Positions 41,201 through 50,000 of a stretch of 50,000 nt of DNA are shown in pieces (positions within the stretch are counted from its first letter, which is position 1; every line of letters starts with the position of its first letter). Under the pieces are notes generated by a model that saw nothing but the letters and a program-made list of their open reading frames with translations, ran no database searches and was not told where the DNA came from. Position numbers and translations under genes: made by a program. Origin of the DNA: Mesostigma viride (Eukaryota > Streptophyta > Mesostigmatophyceae > Mesostigmatales > Mesostigmataceae); assembly GCA_009746045.1 (NCBI GenBank), contig RPFO01000466.1, forward strand, positions 1 to 50,000, written 5' to 3'.

Positions 41201-44200
41201 AGGCAGGGGGGGGATAGCACCATGAGCCAGGGGGGGACACAGCGCCATGAGGCAGCCAACAAGAGCCAGCCGCATGACGCAAGCGCCTGCTCCAACGTCA
41301 CTTTTGACTTTGCAGGGGAACCTGCGCGTGATGCTGGCAGATGCGAAAGCGTGTCAGCCGCATGCCACCTGGCATCCCTCCAACGGCTTATGCGCATGCA
41401 CACGTCACAAGAGCCATGCACCGGCAGGGGCTTCTGGCGGCCGGAGTACTTGGTGTACTCGAAGATGAGGTCAGCGGGGCTGTTGCCATGCAGCAGGCGG
41501 CCTGGGGGCACGGGTAGTCGGAGGGATGTGGCCAGGGGCCGTAGAGGAGGGAAACGCACGGAGAGGGCGGTGCCACAGCCCGGTCAGTGCCCAGGGTGCA
41601 TGGCCATGTGGCAGGCTAAGCAACGACGATGGCTTGCTGAGAGCAGAGACGAGGCAGGCTGCCACGCGCGGCGGTGGGCCACCGAAAATGTGGAGCAGCC
41701 AAGTGGATGTGTAAGCACAAGAGCACCACATGCAGGTGCAGGTAAAAGAGCACCACATGCAGGTGCAGTACAAGAGCTGCACATGCAGGTGCTAGGAGGG
41801 AGCAGGGCGGGGAAACACATGTGTGAGCGCACGCACATGGCACGTGGTCCACCTTCTGGGGGCCAAGGTGCGCTGGCAGAGTGTCGACATGCAGCCAACA
41901 CACAGATGCATCCCCCATGAGTGGTCATGCATGCGGCGAGCCTCGTTGGCACACCGCTCCTCCTGCGACTGTTGAGGCAAGTGCCATAACTGTTTGTCTA
42001 CGCAGGCGCAACCCACACCACCGACAGTTACTCCCATCCCATCCCATGTGGGGCATGCACCTACCAACCACGTGGGCCACTACCCACAACGCATGGCCAC
42101 ACCCACCCATGAGCGTGCACGAGGGGAGAGAGGTCACCCACCCGCCCTCCCGCCCGCCGCCCGCCCGCCCGCCCGCCCGCCCGCCCGCCCGCCCGCCCGC
42201 CCGCCCGCCCGCCCGCCCGCCCGCCCGTCCGCCCGCCCGCCCGTCCGCCCGCCCGCCCGCCCGCCCGCGCCTGCCCGCCCGCCCGCCCCAACCTCCCCCC
42301 CCCCCCCCCCCACGAGCGTGCACAAAGTGGGCCACCCACCAACAAGTGTACGCGAAGGCGAGTCAATCTCCACCGTGGTCTCCTCGTCGTGAGAAAAGTC
42401 GAACACGCAATACTGGCAGCCGCGGTCGCGTAGCACGCATGGGGGGAGTACAGGGCAGGCAGCAGAGGGGGTGGGGCAACGTGGCAGGTTGCACGGTAAC
42501 GGCAGAACCAATAATAGCTATTATTGACTGGATAGAGAAACCACACCAAGAAGGTATTGGCAGCGATTGTGGTTCTGACGGTGGTGACAGGGAAGCAGCT
42601 GCTGCCCATCAACTAAAGTTTTGCGAGTGGAACACCATTTCCGGCCATGCAAGTCATGATCACCTCCGTGCATGGAACAGGAGAAACCGATTATTGGTGC
42701 CAGAGAGAGCATACCTCTCATGACCACGCATGCCCTGCCAGTCCGCACAGAGACATACACCCACACCTGCCAGGGCCTGTACCCACCTCATATCCCTCCA
42801 GGAACAGCGAGCGCATGGCCGATGTCATGTAGTGCGGGATGGAGGTGTAGGTGGAGTGCCAGCTGCCGCCCAGCCCATGCCGCCAGCGGTTGAGGAACCA
42901 GGTGAGGGGCTGCGCGCCACGGCCGATGCCCTGCAGGATGCACACGCACACGCACACACACACATGCGCAAGAAGATCATAGGAGGAGGAGGGGAACAAG
43001 AGAAGGGGGCCAGAGCCGCGCACGAAGGGAGGGAGGAAAAGGATGGGTCGAATGCTGATGGTAGTGGTGAGGCGGCGGCCCCAAGATGTCACGAGCGGTT
43101 TGCGTCACCAGCAAGACAATAGAGGGGTGCACCGAGCAAGCCAGCCTCCTGGCCGTAAAATACATGCATGTGTTGAATGGGATTCCAGAGCAGTGGCACA
43201 CAGCCCACAAGCTTCACTAAATGGGAGGCATGCGGCCGCAGCAAGTGGCCACACCCCGAGGGAAGCAACACGCATGGATACACATTGACGACTTTTAAGG
43301 GTTCATGCCTTCACAGAACTCCTGGGCCCCCTCACAGGCATGCCTACAAAAGTCTGCATGACAAAACACGAAGGGTGTGAGTTCCTGCGGTCAGGGTAGG
43401 GCCGGCACCACGTGTTGCTAGACGACCGCTGTCAACACACTTGCGAACGACACAGGCTTGCCAAGAACATGTCACAGCACATGGCACAAGGAAGGCCATG
43501 GGATATGGGGCGTAGCATTCAACACGGCACCTGCCTGCTCTGAGGTGATGATGGGCACACGCAGACCCTTGAGGTTGAAGAAGGAGAACTGCTCGCCTGC
43601 ACGCCGTGGCATGGTCCCATGAGCGTCACCCAGGGTCCCGGCATGCCAGCCAATGTCGCAGGGATCAGCAGGGCATGCCCCAGCGCGGCCCACGGTCAGC
43701 AGAGAGCACAAACACAGGGGGGGGGTGATGATGCCAGAATGAAAAAGGGGAGAAAATGGGAACAAAGGCATCGGACAGGGGTGGGATGATGAGAACTTTT
43801 AAGAGGCAAGCTAAAAAGATCACATCAAGCAACATCATTCCATCCACGGCCAAAGCCAGTCCAGCAACACGCTTGCTGCACAGGCTTGAAGCCTGTGCGG
43901 CCGAGGGGGTGCACCCTGCCTCTGATGAAGCTACCGGCTTGATCGCGGCGCATGCGCCATAACCCTCACACGCTCTGAGCCACTCACTGTGAACAAAGGA
44001 AGGCTGGTGGCCTGTGCAGGCTTGCAGCAGCGCATGCGGTTCCAGGAAGCTATGCCACGTTGTTCTGCTCGACGTCACCCAATCAGCCAAACTTCATCAT
44101 CATCTCGGCAGCACCGCATCCACCCGTGCCCACGTCCAACCTGCAAGTTTTCACCTAAACCTGGCCAACTGCATTCAAGCCCCACACCCTCCCCTCCCCT

Positions 44201-46863
44201 TCCCTCCTCTCTGCCTTCCCCAACTTCACGTCCCTTCTATGAAAACTCCTTCCCATGACGTCGGTCGCCGCAAGTCTGCACCTTACTAGGCAGGTGTGGC
44301 CAGCCGCCATGGGGTACCCCTTGCTAGAACCGCGACCCACGAGACAGGGGGGGCCAACGGGGTCATGCGGCACCCCTGATGCCACCTGACGTGTGTGCGG
44401 CTATGACAGCAGCGCCCACACACTCCCTGCAGGGTGTTGCGGATGCGGACCCCGTTGTGAACCTCCTGCCACTTATTTCCTCCCCCCAACGCAGGACCTC
44501 ATCCTGCCCCACCGTTGCACGCTCTGTTCCTACGCCTTGGCGCTCGGCCCACACCGAGAAGGCGTGGATGATCGATGGACAGGCCTCCTGCCACTTATTT
44601 CCACCCCCCAACGCAGAACCTCATCCTGCCCCACCGTTGCACGCTCTGTTCCTACCCCTTGGCGCTCGGCCCACACCGAGAAGGCGTGGATGATCGATGG
44701 ACAGGCCTCCTGCCACTTATTTCCACCCCCCAACGCAGAACCTCATCCTGCCCCACCGTTGCACACTCTGTTCCTACGCCTTGGCGCTCGGCCCACACCG
44801 AGAAGGCGTGGATGATCGATGGACAGGCCTCCTGCCACTTATTTCCACCCCCCAACGCAGAACCTCATCCTGCCCCACCGTTGCACACTCTGTTCCTACG
44901 CCTTGGCGCTCGGCCCACACCGAGAAGGCGTGGATGATCGATGGACAGGCCTCCTGCCACTTATTTCCACCCCCAACGCAGAACCTCATCCTGCCCCACC
45001 GTTGCACGCTCTGTTCCTACCCCTTGGCGCTCGGCCCACACCGAGAAGGCGTGGACGATCGATGGACAGGCCTCCTGCCACTTATTTCCACCCCCCAACG
45101 CAGAACCTCATCCTGCCCCACCGTTGCACACTCTGTTCCTACGCCTTGGCGCTCGGCCCACACCGAGAAGGCGTGGATGATCGATGGACAGGCCTCCTGC
45201 CACATATTTCCACCCCCCAACGCAGAACCTCATCCTGCCCCACCGTTGCACACTCTGTTCCTACGCCTTGGCGCTCGGCCCACACCGAGAAGGCGTGGAT
45301 GATCGATGGACAGGCCTCCTGCCACTTATTTCCACCCCCCAACGCAGAACCTCATCCTGCCCCACCGTTGCACACTCTGTTCCTACGCCTTGGCGCTCGG
45401 CCCACACCGAGAAGGCGTGGATGATCGATGGACAGGCGCTCGGGCACGCCACCACCCTGGGGCCACCTGTCCAGGGACGATCACCACCCATGGCCTAGAA
45501 TACCAGCATGTCCGGCAGGGCCGCTTGCCATGCCCACCCACCCCGCATGCTCACCCAGCCCACCAACCCCGCATGCTCACCTAACCCAAACACGGACTCG
45601 TCCTTGTGGCTCTGATACCGCAGCGACGCCAGCTGCCCCTCTCCTGGGTGGCGCGGTGCGTCAAACAGGCCATGCGGCTGCGTCTCCGACGGCAGCCCCT
45701 CTAAAGCCGCTGCCATGCCGCTGATGGTCTGGTTGTCCGCGCCCAAGCCGTCATACGCCACGTTCAGACGGCCGCCCTCCCATGCCAGCACAAACCTCAG
45801 CTGCCAGCCGCAGGCCACAAGGGATGGGGACGGCAGCAGCGAACATGTGAGACCAGGAGCGAAGGGGCAAGGCATGTCAGACAAGGCATGATGCCCAGGG
45901 ACCAGGGTGCGAAGGGGCAAGGCATGTCAGACAAGGCATGATGCCTAGGGACCAGGGTGCGAAGGGGCAAGGCATGTGACGCCATGCCACGCGGGCCGTG
46001 CGGGATGCTGGTGTTCGTCACAACGGTGTTGCGCAGAAAGTCAGACACCGCGCTCGCCCAACCAGGTTACCGAGGGAAGGCATTCCTTGGCGGGCATTTC
46101 AGTGCCCCACCCCCCCTCCGTGCCAGCTGGCTAGCTAGGCCACATGTTGAGCTCCCATGCCTGGCACAGCGCCGCCCTCCTTGCCACTAACCTGGTTGGC
46201 ATCCACCAGGGTGAACGTCAGGTTGTAGCGGTAGCTGCTGTACACGGAGTGGGCCTCCTCCACCGCGGTTATGGCAGCGCACGCGTTGCCATGGTGCCCC
46301 CGATGGCGGCCCTGCCGGTCCCGCCACATGCGCCCGCTCACCACCAACGACGCATCGGCCCCCCCAGCTGCGCCCCGGTCCGCTTCTGCCGGCCCAACGA
46401 GGGTGACGTTGTCCACCGTCTGCACCGTGGTCCTGTGCTCCGGCACAAGGCACGCGATGCGACCAAGGGACGCGATACAAGGCACGCGACCAAGGGAGTG
46501 GGCGCAGAGCGCAAACGCTGAGGGCCAGGCGATGCATGGGAACGCCTCCACTTTACTATGGGTGGTCACGTGCAGCGCTAGAGCAACGCCGGAGCATTCA
46601 TGGCGACAGGAAGGTGCCCCTGTTCGTCCCCAACGTCTACACGTGGTTGCAGCATGCCCCCACCTACAGCCAAATCAGGTATGCCCCCACTCACGGGTAG
46701 GGGATGCATGCCCCCACTCACGGGTGGTCGCGGTGGTCGCCCACTTGGTACAGCCCGTCCTCGCCCCGAATCTCCAAGTGGCCATCAAACGCGACCACAA
46801 AGGGGACACCGGGCACGGTGGACCAGAGCGCGCCCGCCAATGCTGGCCGATGCTGGTGGGACA
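31494..46863 (-). CDS. Sulfoquinovosidase-like GH31 alpha-glycosidase, at least 17 exons
   Basis: Exons in coding order: 46863-46722, 46432-46192, 45800-45581, 43596-43535, 42930-42787, 42412-42340, 41501-41422, 40307-40150, 39476-39390, 38919-38854, 38538-38350, 37608-37047, 36688-36464, 35474-35316, 34304-34248, 33573-33503, 31689-31494. Phases agree throughout, giving about 910 residues; the 5' end is unresolved. GH31 marks: FGLGEQFSFFNLKG, RVPIITSEQ/GIGRG, GWMADFGEYLP (nucleophile Asp codon 37284-37286), WLGDQLVSW (acid/base Asp 37083-37085). Sulfoquinovosidase marks: WVQDWSGKRRTS, Arg-Leu-Trp-Trp (Arg 40155-40157, second Trp 39473-39475) and HSDVGGY (Tyr 36617-36619), at the sulfonate-binding positions of E. 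coli YihQ (Arg301, Trp304, Tyr508). The expected reaction is release of sulfoquinovose from sulfolipid-derived glycosides. Exon 37608-37047 adds about 80 low-complexity residues before the nucleophile. Intron 43534-42931 appears to be GC-AG. Confidence 0.88.
31790..33170. repeat. Intronic 1.4-kb GC-rich satellite (CCCGCC, CCACGT, CCACGC units)
   Basis: Blocks of 6-bp units: CCCGCC-type from 31810 to 31920, CCACGT/CCACGC from 31950 to 32115, CCCGCCC variants to 32825, then CCACGT and CCACGC again to 33165. The order GC block, spacer with CCCATACCCGTC, CCAC block occurs twice, which suggests a higher-order duplication. It fills most of the last intron (31690-33502) of the GH31 gene. Frames on both strands stay open over more than 400 codons; none is a gene. 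Confidence 0.95.
33700..33778. repeat. 27-bp tandem repeat, three copies
   Basis: GCTGTAGCACACTACTTCAA plus seven bases repeats at 33700, 33727 and 33754, in the GH31 intron 33574-34247. Confidence 0.9.
34900..35245. repeat. 8-bp (ACGAGGGG)n array with an ACGAGCGG block
   Basis: About 43 units of ACGAGGGG in the GH31 intron 34305-35315. A contiguous block near 34976-35045 carries the variant ACGAGCGG, which shows local homogenisation inside the array. GRGDEGTR-type ORFs on it are artefacts. Confidence 0.95.
35548..35735. repeat. 32-bp tandem repeat, six copies, with a 14-bp palindrome
   Basis: AGTAATATAAAGCAAGGTCA followed by CACATATGTGTG recurs at 35552, 35584, 35616, 35648, 35680 and 35712. 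Each junction forms the perfect palindrome CACACATATGTGTG. It lies in the GH31 intron 35475-36463, just beyond the exon at 35474. Confidence 0.95.
36119..36445. repeat. CCCGCTGGCCCTCACTACAC array, 22- and 16-bp spacing
   Basis: CGCTGGCCCTCACTACAC units, separated by a further CACC or not, repeat about 16 times in the same GH31 intron as the 32-bp array. The array stops about 20 bases short of the donor of the exon ending at 36464. Confidence 0.9.
39740..39880. repeat. (GGT)n microsatellite
   Basis: About 47 uninterrupted GGT units in the GH31 intron 39477-40149, followed by GGGTGGGGTG sequence. Confidence 0.95.
40631..41250. repeat. 25-bp minisatellite, about 24 copies
   Basis: ATGAGGCAGGGGAGGGCACA followed by TCGCC or GCGCC repeats every 25 bases (for example at 41101, 41126 and 41151) across most of the GH31 intron 40308-41421. 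Variants CATAAGGC and GGGGATAGC are scattered. The Cys/Pro/Leu-rich ORFs of 25-residue period over it are artefacts. Confidence 0.95.
41715..42290. repeat. 27-bp repeats and a (CCCG)n run in one GH31 intron
   Basis: Three imperfect copies of AGAGCACCACATGCAGGTGC plus about seven bases lie at 41725-41795. A (CCCG)n run of about 140 bases lies at 42150-42290, followed by a run of 14 C. Both sit in intron 41502-42339, and the C run ends 26 bases from the preceding exon's donor. Confidence 0.85.
44480..45440. repeat. 122-bp tandem repeat, about eight copies
   Basis: ATGGACAGGCCTCCTGCCAC recurs at 44575, 44697, 44819, 44941, 45062, 45184 and 45306, with a last start at 45428. The spacing is 122, once 121 where one C is missing. 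Units are over 95 percent alike by eye. The array lies in the GH31 intron 43597-45580 and carries spurious ORFs on both strands. Confidence 0.95.
45859..45980. repeat. 50-bp tandem repeat, 2.5 copies
   Basis: GCGAAGGGGCAAGGCATGTC plus 30 bases starts at 45859, 45909 and 45959 (the last partial), in the GH31 intron 45801-46191. Confidence 0.9.
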
Positions 46864-47333
46864 CTGGGGGGGGGGGGGTGGACAGTGATGCGGGCACCAA
46901 GCCAGCAGGCAGGGACGTCGGACATGAGCGCGCGCGTATTCCGTGTCCAATATCCATCAGGTACACGCGGGACCGCTGGTGTGGCACACAAAGGGACACG
47001 CACCGTCATCACATACAAGGTCCTTGGTGTTCATCTGCAACGGCACTGCAAGCGACGGCGCGGTGGCACGAGCGCAGCCAAGACAGCTACTGTGCCAGAG
47101 ATTCACCGGTTCAACCTTGACAAAACACAAGCACTGAATGCTCATGTTCTTGAAAGATTTTTCAGCATTGACACGACATGGACATCCAGACAACGATACA
47201 CAACCGGGAAAAAAAACTATAGCTGTTTATTCAATAGAAATTACACTCCAGGGGCTGTCTACCATACAGATGTCTTTCGCTTCATGGGCTGGATACCATA
47301 CCGCAGGATCACGAGCCACATGTGCGGACATGC

Positions 47334-47750
47334 CTATCTATAACGGGTAGCCCTCCTCATGGTGGGGCAAAGGCAAGCCCATCTTGCACATTGTATCAAA
47401 AATATGGCCATGAATCGGCTTGACGTAGTGATAGTTAGATGTATTATACAATTCAAGATACTTGAGGGATGTGTGCCTCGAGATAAAACCTCAGGCAACG
47501 GCAAAAAGTGAGCCGAATGAGGAAGTCCCTTGCTAAATCCTAGCATGGGTGCATATTTCCTACCGCATAAATGCGTCTCGTCCCATCGCACAGCAAAACC
47601 TCCCAAATCTTTGACGAACGGTCGCAAACAGGAATGCAGTTTCCCAGTGGACGCAGGCCAATGTTTCCAATTGTCTGGGGGAGGAACCAACGCTATCGAA
47701 ACCATAATGGCTATGCATACTCCCAGAAATGCACTGCGTCCGAGCAGCAT
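47334..47750 (-). CDS. Candidate first exon of the GH31 gene (hydrophobic N-terminus)
   Basis: A minus-strand frame from ATG 47750 begins MLLGRSAFLGVCIAIMVSIA, a good signal-peptide or membrane-anchor sequence, followed by a mixed globular stretch with FVKDLGGFAVRWDETHLCGR. It lies about 0.5 to 0.9 kb upstream of the first firm GH31 exon (46863), on the same strand. A GT at about 47440 (codon AGT split after A) would supply the phase that exon needs. The donor is not proved, and the frame's 3' end is probably intronic. If right, the enzyme enters the secretory pathway. Confidence 0.4.
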   Translation of the reverse strand: MLLGRSAFLGVCIAIMVSIALVPPPDNWKHWPASTGKLHSCLRPFVKDLGGFAVRWDETHLCGRKYAPMLGFSKGLPHSAHFLPLPEVLSRGTHPSSILNCIIHLTITTSSRFMAIFLIQCARWACLCPTMRRATRYR

Positions 47751-47979
47751 TGCTACAGTGCAGTTTACCCGGCTTCAGAAGCAGATACCAACGTTGCACT
47801 ATACCAATTATCGTAACTTGCGAGGAGGTAAGATCGTAACGAGTCCGACAACCTCATCCCTACCTACCCCGGTGTTTGTAATTTTGAAGGTTTTCGCGAA
47901 TCAAGGTACAATTCGTTTAGTCTCTATAGCTACGTGTGGGCAATTAGTCAATCACCAGGATTTCCTCCTCCGTTGAAGA

Positions 47980-49150
47980 GAGTACTACGATAATAAGTGT
48001 GAACCAGGTGTGAACAGGAATTATTTTTCTTACGTGGTTAGAGGCATTTGCCATGGCACACGTGGCAGCGACTGCAACGCCGACTCGCTTTCGCCATCGA
48101 CTCATTGGATCACATGATTCACATCGTGCGCGACCGCGTGATCTGCCGCGAAAGTTGCTTTCTAGTTTCTGAAAAGTTTCTGAAAAGGGGTATCGAAACC
48201 AACATTCTAATACCTAACCAGGTTCAGACTTCAGCCGCGGTACTGTTGTCGACTGGCGGTCAGCACTTTGCCGTGTTCTGCTGCCCATGTGCGCGTGGGT
48301 CGTGGGATACAGCTACTGTACAGTACTGTAACTAACCAACTACTGTACAGCTAACTAACTAACTTTGCCGTGCTGCATTCCGCCTTGCTGAACACAGGGC
48401 CCTGGGTACGAACTTTAGAGTCCTCTCGTACGGAATTCACAAACGCGAGGACCCTTTAAATTGGAATCTCCCATGTGATTTTTCCTTTTTCAACTTCGGT
48501 CCCCTCCCGTGGTCGCTTTTGCGAAAGTTCCTGGCAAAAGTTTTCCCAAGGGAGGCGCGGGCGCACATGGCCCTGGTCTCTGGCCACCGTCTTTTATAAC
48601 TCAGGAAGCCTTTCTTCTCGAGGCTGAACGGCATGGTTACAAAAGCCGCTGGTCCTGCGTACGAACTACAGTACCGCGCTCTTGCGGCAGTCGGTCAGTC
48701 GGTGTCGACGATGGCTTGCATGTTCAGGACTGAGGACATACCTCGGGGCTTGGGCGGTCGGCAAGACGGCAACCGTTCTCGGCCATGCACGTTTGCAACG
48801 CCCTTCCACGGAAGCACTAGTTCTTATGTCAAAATGTGAGGTACCTGCATGGCGAGGTACACATGTAGCGCTATGAGCTTTTGCGGATTACATATGCGAC
48901 AGCGTTCGTGTTGCCGTTAGTTTTGTGTCTACTGGCTGGGAAGCACTGCAATACTCGCCTCTCCCGTAGTCGCGAGGGTTGAATTATCCTATTTTCGGCG
49001 ATAATTTTTTTGTATGTCGATCGTCGCCTGGCCTTTGTTGTGCCATTTGAATTCCATTTTCGTACGATGTAAACGGTCGAGGTGAATCGCGGTTACTGGC
49101 ACGGCCAAGCGGCAATTTTAGTTGTTGGACCGAACGCGACTTTGCGGAAA
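47980..49150. other. Intergenic region, no supported gene
   Basis: Frames of 60 to 95 codons overlap each other on both strands without domains. CTACTGTACAG recurs around 48310-48350 next to CTAACTAACTAAC. It separates the minus-strand GH31 gene from the plus-strand Gln/Pro-rich ORF, so it probably holds both promoters. Confidence 0.35.
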
Positions 49151-49153
49151 CAG

Positions 49154-50000
49154 ATGCAACCTCTGCAGGCGCAGAATTTACATCTCGTCTCTTCTTCCCA
49201 GCAGACTCTCCAGCATCGACAATTGCAACCGCAGACCTTGCCACAACAACCTCAGCATTCAACGGCGACATCACAACAGGTTGGGAAGCCCCAGCAGCCG
49301 CAGGCAGCAGTCTCGCAAACACAGGGCGAGGGTCCACCGGCTCAACCGCAGGTCCAACCGCAGCTCCAACCGCAGCTCCAACCGCCGCAGCCACAAGTTC
49401 AAAGGGCCGCTGTTCCCGCCACGTCCGCGCAACCGTCGCCCGTCGCCGTACCGTCTGCAGGGCTTCCTGTCCAACAAGCAGTCCAACCTATCCGGCCGCC
49501 GTTACAAGCTACGCCGCAACAGGGACCAGTCGCCCAGAAACCGTTGCAGGCACAGCCGGTGTTGCAGAAAGCACCTGCCGTTTCCCCAGGTACTCCCTGG
49601 CATGGATACCAGCCAAACTCGCTGGCTGCTCCGCGCCCCGCCGGTGCCCCCAGCGCCGTACGCCCAGTGACCTCGGCCCCGCCCGTCCCCGCACCGCCGC
49701 GCCTGGCCGGTGCCCCTGCGCCCGCCTGCGTTGCTGTTGCAGGGGGCGACACGACCATGGCCTCCGCGCCGCAACCCAACGTGCTGGCGCGACAGAACGT
49801 GCCCGGCGGCGGCGGTGTGCCCGCTGGCAGCCCCTCCACGACCGGCCTGGCCATGCCATCCACGAGCGCCCCTCGCGTCGCTGCCCCAGCCCCTGTGGCC
49901 AGCACGCCCGTGCCAGGTGGCGTGGCGAACCGCCTGCCCTCGGTGGCCTCATCTGCGCCCCATCCCGCACCGGGAGCGCCACTGGCTGCTTCGCAGCCCG
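49154..50000 (+). CDS. Gln/Pro/Ala-rich protein, 3' partial
   Basis: From ATG 49154 (MQPLQAQNLHLVSSSQQTLQ) the frame stays open to the window end, 282 codons. The N-terminal 120 residues are Gln/Pro-rich (QPQVQPQLQPQLQPPQPQVQ); the rest is Ala/Pro/Val/Gly-rich. No folded domain is visible. Such regions occur in transcription coactivators and RNA-binding proteins, but this fragment does not allow a call. The frame is also open upstream to a TAA near 49070, so this may be an internal exon. The opposite strand carries look-alike frames; the plus frame is preferred because of its coherent Gln composition. Confidence 0.45.
   Translation, partial: MQPLQAQNLHLVSSSQQTLQHRQLQPQTLPQQPQHSTATSQQVGKPQQPQAAVSQTQGEGPPAQPQVQPQLQPQLQPPQPQVQRAAVPATSAQPSPVAVPSAGLPVQQAVQPIRPPLQATPQQGPVAQKPLQAQPVLQKAPAVSPGTPWHGYQPNSLAAPRPAGAPSAVRPVTSAPPVPAPPRLAGAPAPACVAVAGGDTTMASAPQPNVLARQNVPGGGGVPAGSPSTTGLAMPSTSAPRVAAPAPVASTPVPGGVANRLPSVASSAPHPAPGAPLAASQP

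Noticed and set aside
40613-41559. Cys/Pro/Leu-rich minus-strand ORFs up to 270 codons
   Set aside because: They are the 25-bp minisatellite read in three frames; the true coding part is only the exon 41422-41501.
44393-45584. Plus-strand ORFs of about 200 codons with a repeated histidine/proline motif
   Set aside because: They arise from the 122-bp tandem repeat in a GH31 intron; both strands are open and no domain is seen.

Overview
The window joins two kinds of DNA. Positions 1 to about 17.9 kb are densely packed with intronless genes on both strands, GC-rich, and look like part of a nucleocytoplasmic giant virus. They include paralogous beta-solenoid/lectin-like fibre proteins, a KilA-N plus nuclease-like protein, small Cys/His proteins, zinc-finger and proline-rich proteins, and the VTPDG...SVIDVI domain seen in algal giant viruses. 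No capsid, polymerase or packaging hallmark gene is visible, so 'virus-like' rests on gene style and recognised families. Several genes are split by indels, mostly in C or G runs. Positions about 18 to 50 kb look like nuclear DNA of a green alga: genes with canonical GT-AG introns, chlorophyte/plant-like families and very many tandem repeats. The simplest reading is an endogenous giant-virus element next to host chromosome, with the junction near 17.6 to 18.1 kb. An assembly join cannot be excluded.

Virus-like part, left to right: a fibre/lectin gene running off the left edge (+); a frameshifted proline-rich gene (+); a small ORF and a 919-residue fibre/lectin paralogue (-); two divergent Cys/His mini-proteins; a proline-rich protein with IDLT motifs (-); a VTPDG-domain protein (+); a polyproline protein (-); a long gene broken by two frameshifts (-); an 11-unit 50-bp array; a zinc-binding protein (+); a triple 189-bp array with hairpins; a KilA-N/nuclease gene (+) between two decayed fragments; an acidic repeat protein (+); and a 372-residue unknown (-).

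Host-like part: a decayed retroelement-like stretch (18.2 to 20.2 kb); an inverted-repeat element (20.95 to 21.64 kb); an MscS-family mechanosensitive channel gene of four exons (-, 28196 to 23312); a small heat-shock protein gene of two exons (+, 29282 to 30235); and a gene of at least 17 exons (-, 46863 to 31494) for a GH31 enzyme of the sulfoquinovosidase type. A glutamine/proline-rich ORF (+) runs off the right edge.

I rebuilt the exon chains by hand from splice signals and phase. All three host genes read through without a frameshift. The sulfoquinovosidase-like gene keeps the two catalytic aspartates and the Arg-x-x-Trp and Tyr positions that bind the sulfonate in bacterial sulfoquinovosidases, which points to breakdown of the plastid sulfolipid head group. 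Its introns carry a striking collection of unrelated tandem arrays, with periods from 3 to 122 bp.
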